A stretch of 64,000 nt of DNA from Candidatus Methylomirabilota bacterium (GTDB taxonomy: Bacteria > Methylomirabilota > Methylomirabilia > Methylomirabilales > Methylomirabilaceae). The notes under the pieces were generated by a model. The model was not told the origin of the DNA, searched no databases, and saw only the letters and a program-made list of their open reading frames with translations. This document shows positions 1-8,221 of this stretch, piece by piece. Both the position numbers and the translations under genes were made by a program. Every line of letters begins with the position of its first letter. Position 1 is the stretch's first letter. The stretch spans positions 1 through 64,000 of the forward strand of contig JACQQF010000062.1 of assembly GCA_016207095.1 (NCBI GenBank). Reading direction: 5' to 3'.

Positions 1-1
1 C

Positions 2-565
2 GGGCGAATGGGGAACTCATGCCAAAGCTGCCACATGCCGGATCGGCGCCACCTGTGGCGGGGGATCCACGATCCGGAGATGGTCAGGGCTGGGGTGACG
101 GTTCGCCTGACACTGGATAAGGAACGGTACCAGGTGGGAGACCGAGTCGAGGCCATGATCACCCTGACCAACAGTGGGGTAGGCCACTACTTCCCGACCT
201 ATGTGACACCGAAGGTGCTGGTGCGGTTCGAGTTGATGGACGGGAAGGGAAGGTCGCTCAAAGACAGCGTGCAAGAAGAGCGGATCGGTCGAGAGGTGAC
301 CTTGGACCTTTCGCAGGAGGTGTTCGATACGAGGATCCCGCCCGGCAACACCTATTCCGTCAGTTACGTCAGGACGATCAGCCAGTCGGGGCTCCGACTG
401 AAGGCTTCCATCGTTGTGTCGCCGGACGATTTCTACATCAGGTTCTTTGAAGCGAAGCTTCAAGAGACGAAGACAAGAAAGGCCAGGGCCCTGCTCCACG
501 AGGCCCTGGGCGCCGCACGGACATCATCCTTCATTCTCTTTGAAGAGGAAGTCGTCCTGTCGTAG
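2..565 (+). CDS. C-terminal part of a c-type cytochrome (5' end outside window)
   Basis: The reading frame is open to the left edge, so this is the C-terminal end of a longer protein; the first visible Met (base 8) is probably internal. It starts with one CxxCH haem motif (CQSCH, about residues 6-10 after that Met) followed by Met, as in multihaem or di-haem periplasmic cytochromes. The remaining 170 residues look like a beta-rich domain (VRLTLDKERYQVGD, ITLTNSGVGHYFPT), the kind of immunoglobulin-like tail found after haem domains in cytochrome c families. It is likely periplasmic and in electron transfer. The number of haems upstream cannot be seen. Confidence 0.7.
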   Translation, partial: GRMGNSCQSCHMPDRRHLWRGIHDPEMVRAGVTVRLTLDKERYQVGDRVEAMITLTNSGVGHYFPTYVTPKVLVRFELMDGKGRSLKDSVQEERIGREVTLDLSQEVFDTRIPPGNTYSVSYVRTISQSGLRLKASIVVSPDDFYIRFFEAKLQETKTRKARALLHEALGAARTSSFILFEEEVVLS

Positions 566-822
566 ACGGCCCCCTGATCCTGCACGATACTAGAATTGCA
601 CGTCGAGGAGATGGCCGGGCTCTCTTGGTGCGAGCCGCGAACGGGGGACGGGCAGCCGATGGCCCATCTGATCGCCTACATAATGTTCCGCCCGATAGGC
701 TGCCTAGTCGACCTCCGCGTGGGCCGTGCCATAGTGAAGGAGCGCTATTGTGCTTCCTGATTGCACTGCTAGGACCAGCGCATGGGTGTCATTTCAACAA
801 CTCGATGAGGAAGGGGGAACGT

Positions 823-1296
823 GTGAGCCGATGGCTGGGCGTAATAGGAGTATGTGCGGTCATACTGGTCCTCGGGGTCGGCAAGAGCGAAGGAGCGGAG
901 CGGGCGGGGCGGATTACTCGCGTGTCAAAGGTCGGGTTCGCCAAGATCGCCTCCGCCCTCAAGCAAACGATCGACGATCATAAGATGGGGTTGGTCTGCC
1001 ACGCGAACGCACAGGCCGGGGCCGCAACTCGCGGGGTCAGGATCCAAGGGAACCAGGTCTTCATGATCTTTCGGCCAGATCTTGCCATCCGCATGCTCAA
1101 AGCCAACGTGGAGGCCGGCTTTGAGGCCCCGATGCGGATCTACCTGTATGAGAACACCGACGGGAGCGCGACGATCGCGTACGTCCGGCCATCGACGCTC
1201 TTCAAGCCGTACGGCAGCCGCGAGTTGGATGCGCTGGCGGCTGAATTGGATTCGATCTTCGAGCAGATCGTTGCTCGGGCCCTGGAGGTACACTAG
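823..1296 (+). CDS. DUF302 family exported protein
   Basis: This 157-residue protein has an N-terminal signal sequence (hydrophobic run WLGVIGVCAVILVLGV, cleavage near GKSEGAE) and a DUF302 domain. DUF302 features visible are a hydrophobic N-terminal strand, a central VFMIFRPDLAIRML helix, PMRIYLYEN and a YVRPSTLF strand. DUF302 proteins are small periplasmic proteins of unknown biochemical role, often next to cytochromes and sulfur or redox genes, as here. I chose the GTG at 823 because GGAAGGGGG lies just upstream; an ATG at 805 in the same frame has no such site. The single Cys (VCHA) may bind a ligand, which is inference. Confidence 0.75.
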   Translation: MSRWLGVIGVCAVILVLGVGKSEGAERAGRITRVSKVGFAKIASALKQTIDDHKMGLVCHANAQAGAATRGVRIQGNQVFMIFRPDLAIRMLKANVEAGFEAPMRIYLYENTDGSATIAYVRPSTLFKPYGSRELDALAAELDSIFEQIVARALEVH

Positions 1297-1494
1297 GAAG
1301 GGGAGCGTGTCATTCGTGCGAGTCTTCTTCAGGTGGCGTCCTCGGCCTCGCCACCGGTTCTCGGTGAGGAGAGGGCTGCTGGTTGCAAGGGTGGCGGCGG
1401 TTGATGCTCAGCGCAAAGTTCCATGACGGCCGGGCGCTGCAACCCGATCGAATGTCAGTGCGTCTGTGATATGCATGTGTAGAGGGAGGGGGCG

Positions 1495-2070
1495 ATGAAT
1501 GGAAAGCGGTGGTTGATGATGGCGTCAAGGTTACTGCGACATATGGCGCCCTTGCTGCTGGTGCTCGTCCTGCCGGCGATGAGCGCTGGGGTGGAGGTGG
1601 GAGAGAAAGCACCAGACTTCGAGCTCCCGAGTACCATGGGGGGAAAGATCAGGCTGAGTGATTTCGCCGGCAGGAAAAACGTGATCCTGGAGTTCCACGT
1701 GCTGGACTTCGCCCCGGTCTGAAGCGAGGCCAATAAGACCCGGGGGGTCGGCTATAAGAAGTTTAAGGCGATGCAGACGGAGGTCCTCGGCATCACCGCG
1801 TTCAGCCCGTGGTCTCAGCTCGCCTGGGCGAAAACGATGGGGCTTCCCTTTCCCCTACTCAGCGACTTCCCGAACCTGACGACCATCAAGGCCTACGACG
1901 TGGAGACCCAGATGGGGAGCGTGACAACGGCGAAGCGCGCATACTTCATCATCGACAAGAGTGGCGTCGTGCGGTTTAAGCGGATCATGCACCCCTTCAA
2001 TCCCGATGCGCCGTTTCTCACCAACCAAGTGCTGTTTGAAGAGCTTCAAAGAATCAATAAGGGGCTCTAG
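1495..2070 (+). CDS. Peroxiredoxin (AhpC/TSA) with in-frame UGA, probable selenoprotein
   Basis: The frame 1495-2070 is continuous (191 residues) apart from a TGA at 1720-1722, codon 76. The protein has a signal peptide ([13 protein letters not shown]) and a thioredoxin-fold AhpC/TSA domain: [24 protein letters not shown], then [29 protein letters not shown], and [14 protein letters not shown]. In peroxiredoxins the residue after PV is the peroxidatic Cys, so UGA sits on the catalytic position, which argues for selenocysteine rather than decay. A hairpin 15-31 nt past the UGA could serve as SECIS. The start has a strong GGGAGGGGG site. The role would be periplasmic peroxide reduction. A nonsense mutation is the alternative; SelA/B/C/D are not in this window. 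Confidence 0.8.
1727..1753 (+). promoter_or_regulatory. Candidate bacterial SECIS hairpin of the peroxiredoxin gene
   Basis: Within the coding sequence, GACC (1737-1740) and GGTC (1746-1749) pair around a CGGGG loop; AGGCC (1727-1731) can pair with GGCT (1750-1753) with one bulge. The loop starts 19 nt after the UGA, in the range used by SelB-bound SECIS elements of bacteria. This was folded by eye only. Confidence 0.45.
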
Positions 2071-2262
2071 GCTTTACGCACATGGCGCCCGCGGACATCC
2101 GGTCTGAATTCGGGGGAGAAGAAAGTCTCCGCCATCCCGTTCATCGTGAAGGTCGAGTGGAGGTTTCCATGTCGCCGCGCGGTCCGCCTGATTGCGCTTC
2201 CAAGTTGATTATTCCAATTCGCTGTCCAGATTGCTTACAAGACCCCCTAACAGGAGGAAGCC

Positions 2263-2685
2263 ATGAAGCACTCAGCGTTAATGCTCGGTTTGACCTTAGC
2301 AGTGGGAATTACGGTAGGGGCGATTGGGACACGGGTCCTGAACGCCCAGCAGCCACCAGCCTCGCGGCCCTTCGTCGCTACTGTGCTTCAGCAGGAGCCG
2401 CTCGGAGAGCTTCCGCCTGGGAAGTGGAACATGAAGGCGGCCATGCTAGTTATCGAGCCCGGCGGCGAGATCCCCTTCCACGTGCACAAGGGCCCAGGGC
2501 TCCGATATGTGTTAGAAGGGGCCATCACCATCAACTGGAAGGACGGCAAGACGCAGACGTTCGAAGCTGGCTCGACCTACTTTGAGGGTCCCGGCGAGAA
2601 CCACCCGTCTGGTAACATTTCGGCGAGGAACAACGGGACGGTGCCCTGCCGCGTGGTCATCGTGGAGCTTGTCCCCCAGGGGTAG
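2263..2685 (+). CDS. Exported cupin-domain protein
   Basis: This is a 140-residue single-domain cupin with an N-terminal hydrophobic signal or anchor (LMLGLTLAVGITVGAIGT). Cupin motif 1 is recognisable around residues 65-85 (GGEIPFHVHKGPGLRYVLEG: two His and a later Glu as metal ligands) and motif 2 around 105-118 (STYFEGPGENHPSGN, with His). It is probably a metal-binding periplasmic protein; the substrate is unknown. The start is set by AGGAGG five bases upstream. It ends 12 nt before the next gene, so the two are likely co-transcribed. Confidence 0.8.
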   Translation: MKHSALMLGLTLAVGITVGAIGTRVLNAQQPPASRPFVATVLQQEPLGELPPGKWNMKAAMLVIEPGGEIPFHVHKGPGLRYVLEGAITINWKDGKTQTFEAGSTYFEGPGENHPSGNISARNNGTVPCRVVIVELVPQG

Positions 2686-2697
2686 GAGAAGAGCACA

Positions 2698-3549
2698 ATG
2701 AGGACCTATCAACGGCGCTCATCCGCAATGGCTTTGTGCGGGCTGACCCTTGTTAGCCTTGCAGTCATGGGGCTTATCCTGGCTTCCCAGAGTGCTGCGC
2801 AATCGGCTCCCAACGTTGCCACTGGAGTGACCTACACCGTGGTGGCCACCGGCCTCGCGGGCCCGCGGGGATTGCTCTTCGCGCCGTCGGGAGACCTCTA
2901 TGTTGTCGAACAGACGAGCGGGGATATCGCTAAGATCGCCACGGATGGCCGGGTGACCAGGATTGCGAAGGGGCTCTCGGATCCCCATGATCTCGCCCTC
3001 GACTCGCAGGGGAACATCTATGTGGCAGAGACGGGCGCGAACCGGGTAGCTCGCATCTCCCCGGCCGGCAAGGTAACGACTTACATCGCCGGGGTAGCTC
3101 GCCCCGTCGATCTGGATTTCAATCCACAGGGGGAGTTGTTTGTTTGCGAGTTGGGGACCGGCCGGGTGCTGGCCTTCAGATCAGCGGAGATGGTAAGGGT
3201 CGTGGCTGCCGGCCTAAAGGGTCCGCATGGGTTGGCCTTAGGGGAATCGGGGGTCACCTTCATCAATGAGTGGTCGGGGAACCGCATTGTAAAGGTCGGT
3301 CCCGATGGGCGCGTGGTGCCACTCGCAGATGTCGAGGTTCCCGTTGGCCTCGCACTTGGGGGGTCCGGGGATCTTTACGTTGCCCAGCCCCAGGTTGGTA
3401 AGGTCTCCCGGATTAACCCAGCCGGCGTCGTGGTGACGCTGATCGGGGGCCTGAAAGAGCCCAGGGATCCGGCCTTCGATGCCGCGGGTAATCTGTATGT
3501 GGCGGAGTCGGGAGCGGGCCGCATTCTCAAGCTGACAGGCGATTTCTGA
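2698..3549 (+). CDS. Exported NHL-repeat beta-propeller (SMP-30/Vgb-like)
   Basis: This 283-residue protein begins with a signal peptide (LVSLAVMGLILASQSAAQ). It consists of about six repeats of the NHL/SGL type, each with a GLxxPxxLAxxxxGxLYVxExxxxRVxRI pattern: GLAGPRGLLF, GLSDPHDLALD, GVARPVDLDF, GLKGPHGLALG, VEVPVGLALG, GLKEPRDPAFD. Such six-bladed propellers act as lactonase-like enzymes or binding scaffolds in the periplasm; the substrate cannot be deduced. It follows the cupin gene with a 12-nt gap containing a GGAGAAGAG site and probably shares its promoter. Confidence 0.8.
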   Translation: MRTYQRRSSAMALCGLTLVSLAVMGLILASQSAAQSAPNVATGVTYTVVATGLAGPRGLLFAPSGDLYVVEQTSGDIAKIATDGRVTRIAKGLSDPHDLALDSQGNIYVAETGANRVARISPAGKVTTYIAGVARPVDLDFNPQGELFVCELGTGRVLAFRSAEMVRVVAAGLKGPHGLALGESGVTFINEWSGNRIVKVGPDGRVVPLADVEVPVGLALGGSGDLYVAQPQVGKVSRINPAGVVVTLIGGLKEPRDPAFDAAGNLYVAESGAGRILKLTGDF

Positions 3550-3678
3550 GGGCTTTCGGCATTAGCCATCGAGTTAGGGCAAGGTGGTCCTCGTAGGCCC
3601 GCACGGCATTCGGCGAGCAGCTCTTGAGGAGTTTATGAAATACGCGACCCTGGCGTAGTAAAGCGGAGGTGAAGGAGC

Positions 3679-3777
3679 ATGAAGAAGCTGAAGCTCTGCC
3701 TGTGACCCCCCACGCTGATCCTGCTCCTGGCGGGGGCAGTGGCGCTGCTGTACCGTTTCTTCTTCAGCGGAGGGTGA
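3679..3777 (+). CDS. Tiny membrane protein with in-frame UGA, possible selenopeptide
   Basis: The 32-codon frame has a very strong ribosome site (GGAGGTGAAGGAGC directly before ATG). It reads MKKLKLCL, then TGA at 3703-3705 (codon 9), then a single hydrophobic helix (PPTLILLLAGAVALLYRFFF) and SGG before a TGA stop at 3775. The next gene starts 4 nt later with its own GGAGGG, so the two look like one transcript. A hairpin 15 nt past the UGA (CTGCTCC 3721-3727 with GGGGCAG 3733-3739) resembles the ones in the two neighbouring UGA genes. Reading UGA as Sec gives a Cys-Leu-Sec motif beside a membrane anchor. It could equally be a Trp codon lost by mutation, or an 8-residue leader peptide. Confidence 0.4.
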
Positions 3778-3781
3778 TCGA

Positions 3782-4864
3782 GTGAAGGGACGGAATAGGT
3801 GCCTTGTCGGGGTCCTGGCCGTTTTTGTCGTATTGGCTGTAGCTTCGCGTTCGGGGATTGGGGCGGGTCCGGGAGCTTCCGGCGAGATGGTGAACGGCGC
3901 ACCCATCATTACAGTGTTGCCGAAGGATGCAATCCCCGCCATCGACGATCCGAAATTCGTGACGACGAGGGAGGCCGATCAGGTAATGAGCCCGGACGAG
4001 CCGGTTCTAGGAGTAACCGACGGCAGCGTGGCCAAGGTCTACTCGCTCTGGCAGCTCAACCATCACGAGATCGTCAACGACTGGATCGGGAAGCTGCCCG
4101 TCGCTGTCACCTGGTGACCCCTTTGCTTTACGGGCATCGTGTATGTCCGGCCGATGCACAAGGGCAAGCCGATCACGTTCGGGGTCAGCGGGCGACTCTG
4201 GAAAGACGCTCTGGTGATGTACGATCGCGAGGCCGGCAGTCTCTGGAGCCATGTCACGGGAGGGGCCATCCAGGGCCCACTGAAAGGGCAGGCACTGAAA
4301 CCCTACCCGGCCTCCCACACCACCTGGGAGCGGTGGAAGCGACTGCATCCCGATACCCTGATCCTCTCGAAGCAGACCTCCTCGGGAGTCGAGGGGACCT
4401 CGAACGCGTATGGGGGCTATTTCGAGGATCCGAACCGACTGGGGATTTTCGGGACCAGGAACCCGGACACTGTCTTGCCGGGCAAGGAGTTCGTGCTCGG
4501 GCTCGTCCTCGGGAAGGCGGCGGTCGCCTATCCTTACCGCGACCTGAACCGCCAGCCGCTCGTGCCGGATGAGGTAAGCGGCGAACCGGTCCTGGTTGCA
4601 TTCTCGGCCGCCGATGCAACCGCCGTGGCCTTCTCGCGTACCGTGGCCGACAGGGTATTGGAGTTCGAGAAGGTCCGCGAGGGCGCGGGCGACCTGTTGA
4701 TGGAAGACCGGCAGACCGGCTCGACGTGGCAGGCCCTGACCGGCAGAGCGATCGAGGGTAAGCTCGCCGGCACCCGACTACGTCAGCTTCCAGCCACGAG
4801 GGCCTTCTGGTTTGCCTGGAAGGGCTTCTACCCTGAGACGCGTCTCTGGCGGGTTTCGCAATGA
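3782..4864 (+). CDS. DUF3179 exported protein with in-frame UGA at the CPLC motif, probable selenoprotein
   Basis: The frame 3782-4864 (360 residues) is continuous except for TGA at 4115-4117, codon 112. It has a signal peptide (LVGVLAVFVVLAVAS) and two DUF3179-type halves. The first has LNHHEIVNDWIGKLPVAVTW-UGA-PLC, FGVSGRLWKDALVMYDRE, SLWSHVTGGAIQGPLKG and TTWERWKRLHP; the second repeats the pattern (VAFSAADATAVAF, DRQTGSTWQALTGRAIEG, AFWFAWKGFYP). DUF3179 proteins normally read VTYCPLCG here, so UGA replaces the first Cys of CxxC, giving UxxC. A hairpin lies 13 nt downstream. The protein is likely a periplasmic thiol or selenol redox or metal-handling protein; the biochemical role of the family is unknown to me. 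GGAGGG precedes the GTG start. Confidence 0.8.
4131..4149 (+). promoter_or_regulatory. Candidate bacterial SECIS hairpin of the DUF3179 gene
   Basis: CGGGCAT (4131-4137) pairs with ATGTCCG (4143-4149), seven pairs including one G-U, around a CGTGT loop that contains the GU typical of bacterial SECIS apical loops. The loop begins 20 nt after the UGA codon. Folded by eye. Confidence 0.55.
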
Positions 4865-5457
4865 TCGGGGCGGAAGGGTACCGTGCCGTGATGATCCCGT
4901 ACCGGGGGCAGGTGGTGCTGTTGCGCTGAACACCCCGGCCGCGCCCGTTGAAGCCGCCTAGAGCGAGCCGACCTTTTAGGTCCACAAACCGAGTCGAAAA
5001 ACCTTCATACCGGCGGTGGTCTCACTGTAAAGAGGTCCCAATTCGATTGCTCCCTTGTCTCAAGGGAGAAAACCGCCTCTGATTGTTCCAGCGTGGATTC
5101 TCCTAGGTGGGGTGGCCACGCTTATCTGTTACATATGGTGGCCTCGACGGGCTCACCCCGCTCGAGCGGCTCCGGCAGTCCGCCCCCTTCCGGGACCTCC
5201 GGCGCTGGTACACCTGAGGACGGGGCCCGACCGGCGCGGGCGCCCCTGAGATCGCGCCCGCGCTGAGGTGGGGACGGAGGGAGCATGTGTTACCCATGTT
5301 TGATAGGATTGCACATCGTGTCTCCCCTAGTACAGTTATCCTCAATCCGGCGTTATGGAGATCCACCGTTAGTGTGAATTCCTTGATCTGTAGCTAGGCG
5401 CAGCGTATCGTGATGCAAGTCGGTCGGTACACCATAACATCACTTTTGGTGGGGTTA
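4865..5457. other. About 590 bases without a convincing gene
   Basis: A 23-codon frame at 4861-4932 overlaps the DUF3179 stop (ATGA) but has no recognisable content. A plus-strand frame starting with TTG at 5055 carries one hydrophobic stretch (VPAWILLGGVATLICYIWW), but what follows is Pro/Arg-rich and it lacks a good ribosome site, so I do not call it a gene. No clear terminator or RNA was recognised. Confidence 0.5.
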
Positions 5458-6160
5458 TTAGGATAGCCCGGTTTGGAGCGCGAGGCTGGGGACGACGAGG
5501 TGGCCGGCGCTGTCGCGGATCCGTTGGACCGCATGGAGGATGCCCTCGAACGACCGCTTCAGCAGGCAGTGCGTCCGGCGCTTCCCGTCGGCGTTGATCT
5601 CGCGCGGTTCGCGCCGGAGCGTGAAGAGGACCATCGCGACGCGGCCGAGGAGCGCCATGGGGAAGTCGATCGGAGAGTTGATCTCGATGAGGTTGTTGGG
5701 TTCATGGCTGCCGCCGTGCTTGCTGAGGGGAGCCGCGGCGAGGATCCGATCGTCCTCCACCAATCCGGCCTGCATCTCCACGGCAGGATTGCGGGGAACG
5801 CGTTCCCGTGCTGCCCGATCCTCCTAGATGCAGAGCGCGGTGCCCCACGCGACGGCATTCTTTTTCATGCGAGCGTGGAGCATTGATGCGGTTGGAACTG
5901 CTGGCATGGCGCGAATCGTGTCGACTGAAGTCATGACCGGCCCATTTAGGGCTCCCCTTGTGGTGTGGTGAGGGGTGGTAGGCGCGATAAGGGTAGTCTC
6001 TGTCCCGTGTGTGCCGATGCGGTTGATTGAAAACCGGTTTTCATTTTCGTTGCCATTCTGTTGCCACTTTTTGGTCCCCAAGGGGGGTTTTGTGACCCTT
6101 TGTGGGCTGTCGGTGAAGACGGGCGGACCCGTGAAACCTCTCGGAAATGCTTGAGATATT
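5458..6160. other. Unassignable region, possibly decayed coding sequence
   Basis: Overlapping open frames exist on both strands. The minus-strand frame 5458-5781 (107 residues; EINSPIDFPMALLGRVAMVLF then a basic stretch) has the most protein-like composition, but no start signal and no family I recognise. The minus frame 5824-6081 upstream of it could be part of the same broken gene in another phase. Nothing is recognised between 5886 and the tRNA. Confidence 0.35.
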
Positions 6161-6163
6161 TGG

Positions 6164-6241
6164 TGGCGTCCCCAGCGGGATTCGAACCCGCGTTTCGGCC
6201 TTGAAAGGGCCGCGTCCTGGGCCGGACTAGACGATGGGGAC
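6164..6241 (-). tRNA. tRNA-Glu (UUC)
   Basis: Read on the minus strand from 6241, the cloverleaf has acceptor GTCCCCA/TGGGGAC, anticodon stem CGGCC/GGCCG with loop CTTTCAA (anticodon TTC), T-arm GTTCGAATC and G73. CCA is encoded (6164-6166) and repeated once just outside. Confidence 0.95.
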
Positions 6242-6338
6242 GTCGACTGGGAAGCCCGCTTTTTATAGCATGTTTCCCGTTGGAGGGGAAGTGTGGATCA
6301 CCTGATGGGCAAGCAGGAATGACTGAGGTGGGTTAGGA

Positions 6339-7487
6339 TTAGCAGACGAAGTGTTGTATGGGAACGCCTCTTCGTGGATGGGTGTCCGGAAGGCCGGCCT
6401 GGTGGTGTCGGCGTTCCAGCAGCAGCCTGGTGGTTTCTTGAAGCACTGTGACTGCGGGAACCGCGACGATCATCCCGATCAAGCCAAAGGCATGCTCGCC
6501 GACGATGACAGAGGCGATGAGCAGCGCAGGATGGAGGTGCACGCTGTGGCCGATGGTCATCGGCTGGATCACCACGTCGTCGAGCAGCTTGATACCAAGA
6601 TAAAGCACCAAGACCTTTCCGAGAGGGGCGAGGCTTTTGAATTGGATGAGGGCGACCAACATGGCAACTCCCCCTCCGAGAATCGGGCCGAGAAAGGGCA
6701 CCACATTGGCCAGGCCCGAAAACGCGCCGAGCAGGAGTGGGTAGTTGACGCCGAGAACCCACAGGCCTGACGCTGCTGCCACGCCTATCACCAAGCCGTC
6801 CATGGCCAGCCCGCGAAGGTACCGACCGATGATCTGGTCGATCTGACACCAGACTGCGACGGAGGTTTCGATGTGGACGGGGGGAAGGCGGTCCATGAGA
6901 AACTGGACGATCCTTCGGCTATCGCGAAGCAGGAAGTAGGTGAAAAACGGGATCAACACCCCGGCCAACACGATCGTCGCCAGGTGGCTGACCAGATTGG
7001 GAACATTGGCGGTTTGGTGCTCGATGAATGCATTCAGCCGGTCATATCGAGCCTCGCGCTCGGGGAACATACGGCGAGCGGCTGGATAGTCGGTGGTAAT
7101 CTCCTTTTGGATCGCGTCGATGGCCTCATCGAGCCGCTCGGTGAGGGAGGACGAGGTCCGGTACAGGGTGCTCACCTCGGCGCGTAGTCGAGGGACGAGG
7201 AAATACGCCGCGAGAAGCAGGGTGACGACCAGGGTGATGAAGAGCCCGGTGACCGCCAGCTCGCGCCTGATCGCTGCGCTCTCGGCCGTTCTCACGAGTG
7301 GGCTGAGAAGATACGCGAGCGCGGCTGAGACGAAGAGCAGCAGAACCAGTTCGCGGGAGAGATAGACGAGCAGTGTCGTGATGACGATTGCTACACCCCA
7401 GAGAATCGACGCGGGAGGAGGGATCAATCGGGCCGAGCGCGATGGACCGGCGCCCTTGGTGGCGTCCCCGGGCTGGACCCGGTTCAT
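6339..7487 (-). CDS. AI-2E / PerM family membrane transporter
   Basis: This 382-residue integral membrane protein has the layout of the AI-2E transporter (UPF0118, YdiK/TqsA/PerM) family. There are two paired N-terminal helices (SILWGVAIVITTLLVYLS, LVLLLFVSAALAYLLSP), a third helix, and a long soluble loop around residues 90-165. A C-terminal bundle follows with the family signature (GLANVVPFLGPILGG near 265, KLLDDVVIQPMTIG near 305, IVGEHAFGLIGMIVAVP near 330). Family members export signals or act in sodium/proton antiport; the substrate here is unknown. Its start overlaps the stop of the upstream cNMP-binding gene (ATGA), so the two are translationally coupled. Confidence 0.85.
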   Translation of the reverse strand: MNRVQPGDATKGAGPSRSARLIPPPASILWGVAIVITTLLVYLSRELVLLLFVSAALAYLLSPLVRTAESAAIRRELAVTGLFITLVVTLLLAAYFLVPRLRAEVSTLYRTSSSLTERLDEAIDAIQKEITTDYPAARRMFPEREARYDRLNAFIEHQTANVPNLVSHLATIVLAGVLIPFFTYFLLRDSRRIVQFLMDRLPPVHIETSVAVWCQIDQIIGRYLRGLAMDGLVIGVAAASGLWVLGVNYPLLLGAFSGLANVVPFLGPILGGGVAMLVALIQFKSLAPLGKVLVLYLGIKLLDDVVIQPMTIGHSVHLHPALLIASVIVGEHAFGLIGMIVAVPAVTVLQETTRLLLERRHHQAGLPDTHPRRGVPIQHFVC

Positions 7488-8038
7488 CGGTCAGGCCTCT
7501 CTAAAGGCTTCTCGCCCTGTTCCAGGGCTGTGGCGCTTCCAGGGAGAGTGGTGGCATGGTCGGCGCTGCGGGCGTGCGCTGCCCGGACATACCCGGCGAG
7601 GGCCTTGAGCAGGTTGCCCATCACGCGGATCGCGATCGTGCTGTGTCCCTCGATCAGATCATCAAAGTGGCTCTTGTAGAGGATGAGAAGGACCGACTGC
7701 GCATCAGCACGAGCGCTGGCAGAGCGGGGCAGATCGTCGATAAGAGCCAGTTCGCCGAAGTAGGCTCCGCGGGCTAACGACGTGACTCGTTCTTCGGCCC
7801 CATGGCCGGCGTGAAAAATCGACACCGTGCCATCGAGAACGATGAACAGTGCCTTGCCTGGCTCCCCTTCGAGAAAGATCGTCTCACCGGGGGCATACTC
7901 TTTCTCGAACAGCTTCACCAGGAGTTTGCCGAGCTGATGCCTGCTCAGGCCGGCAAAGAGCGGGACCTTCCCCAGAAAATCGAGCCGGCGGAGCTGTTCG
8001 GGATCTGTCGCCCAGTCCCGCCAATGCAAGCTGGCCAT
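7484..8038 (-). CDS. Cyclic nucleotide-binding (Crp-type) domain protein
   Basis: This 184-residue protein carries one cNMP-binding domain at about residues 25-140: FLGKVPLFAGLSRHQL, YAPGETIFLEGEPGKALFIV, the phosphate-binding cassette GAYFGELALIDDLPRSAS, then a C-terminal helix. There is no helix-turn-helix, so it is not a Crp-type transcription factor. It more likely senses cAMP or c-di-nucleotides and modulates a partner, plausibly the membrane protein it is coupled to. The start at 8038 is chosen for the upstream AAAGGAG; the frame is open further upstream without a good site. Confidence 0.8.
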   Translation of the reverse strand: MASLHWRDWATDPEQLRRLDFLGKVPLFAGLSRHQLGKLLVKLFEKEYAPGETIFLEGEPGKALFIVLDGTVSIFHAGHGAEERVTSLARGAYFGELALIDDLPRSASARADAQSVLLILYKSHFDDLIEGHSTIAIRVMGNLLKALAGYVRAAHARSADHATTLPGSATALEQGEKPLERPDR

Positions 8039-8221
8039 GTCTAGCGGTCTCCTTTTGAAACACTCTGTCCCTATGACAACAATCGGTCTCGCGATCGATG
8101 AAGATGGCGTTACATTTATGTTTCCTCTCGTTGTTGTCAAGAAAATTCTGGGGGGAGCCGCCTGGAAGAGTCGCCTGGTCGCGGGGACGGAGGCGAGTGT
8201 CACAACTGGGACCGGAGGGCG

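Noticed and set aside
1720..4117. General reassignment of UGA as Trp in this organism
   Set aside because: Other genes in the window end at TGA in the expected place (for example arsM, pstC, serA neighbours) and Trp is encoded by TGG throughout; only the Cys-aligned positions carry an in-frame UGA.
5055..5249. Small membrane protein with VPAWILLGGVATLICYIWW
   Set aside because: TTG start without a convincing ribosome site and an Arg/Pro-rich tail; not enough to call a gene.
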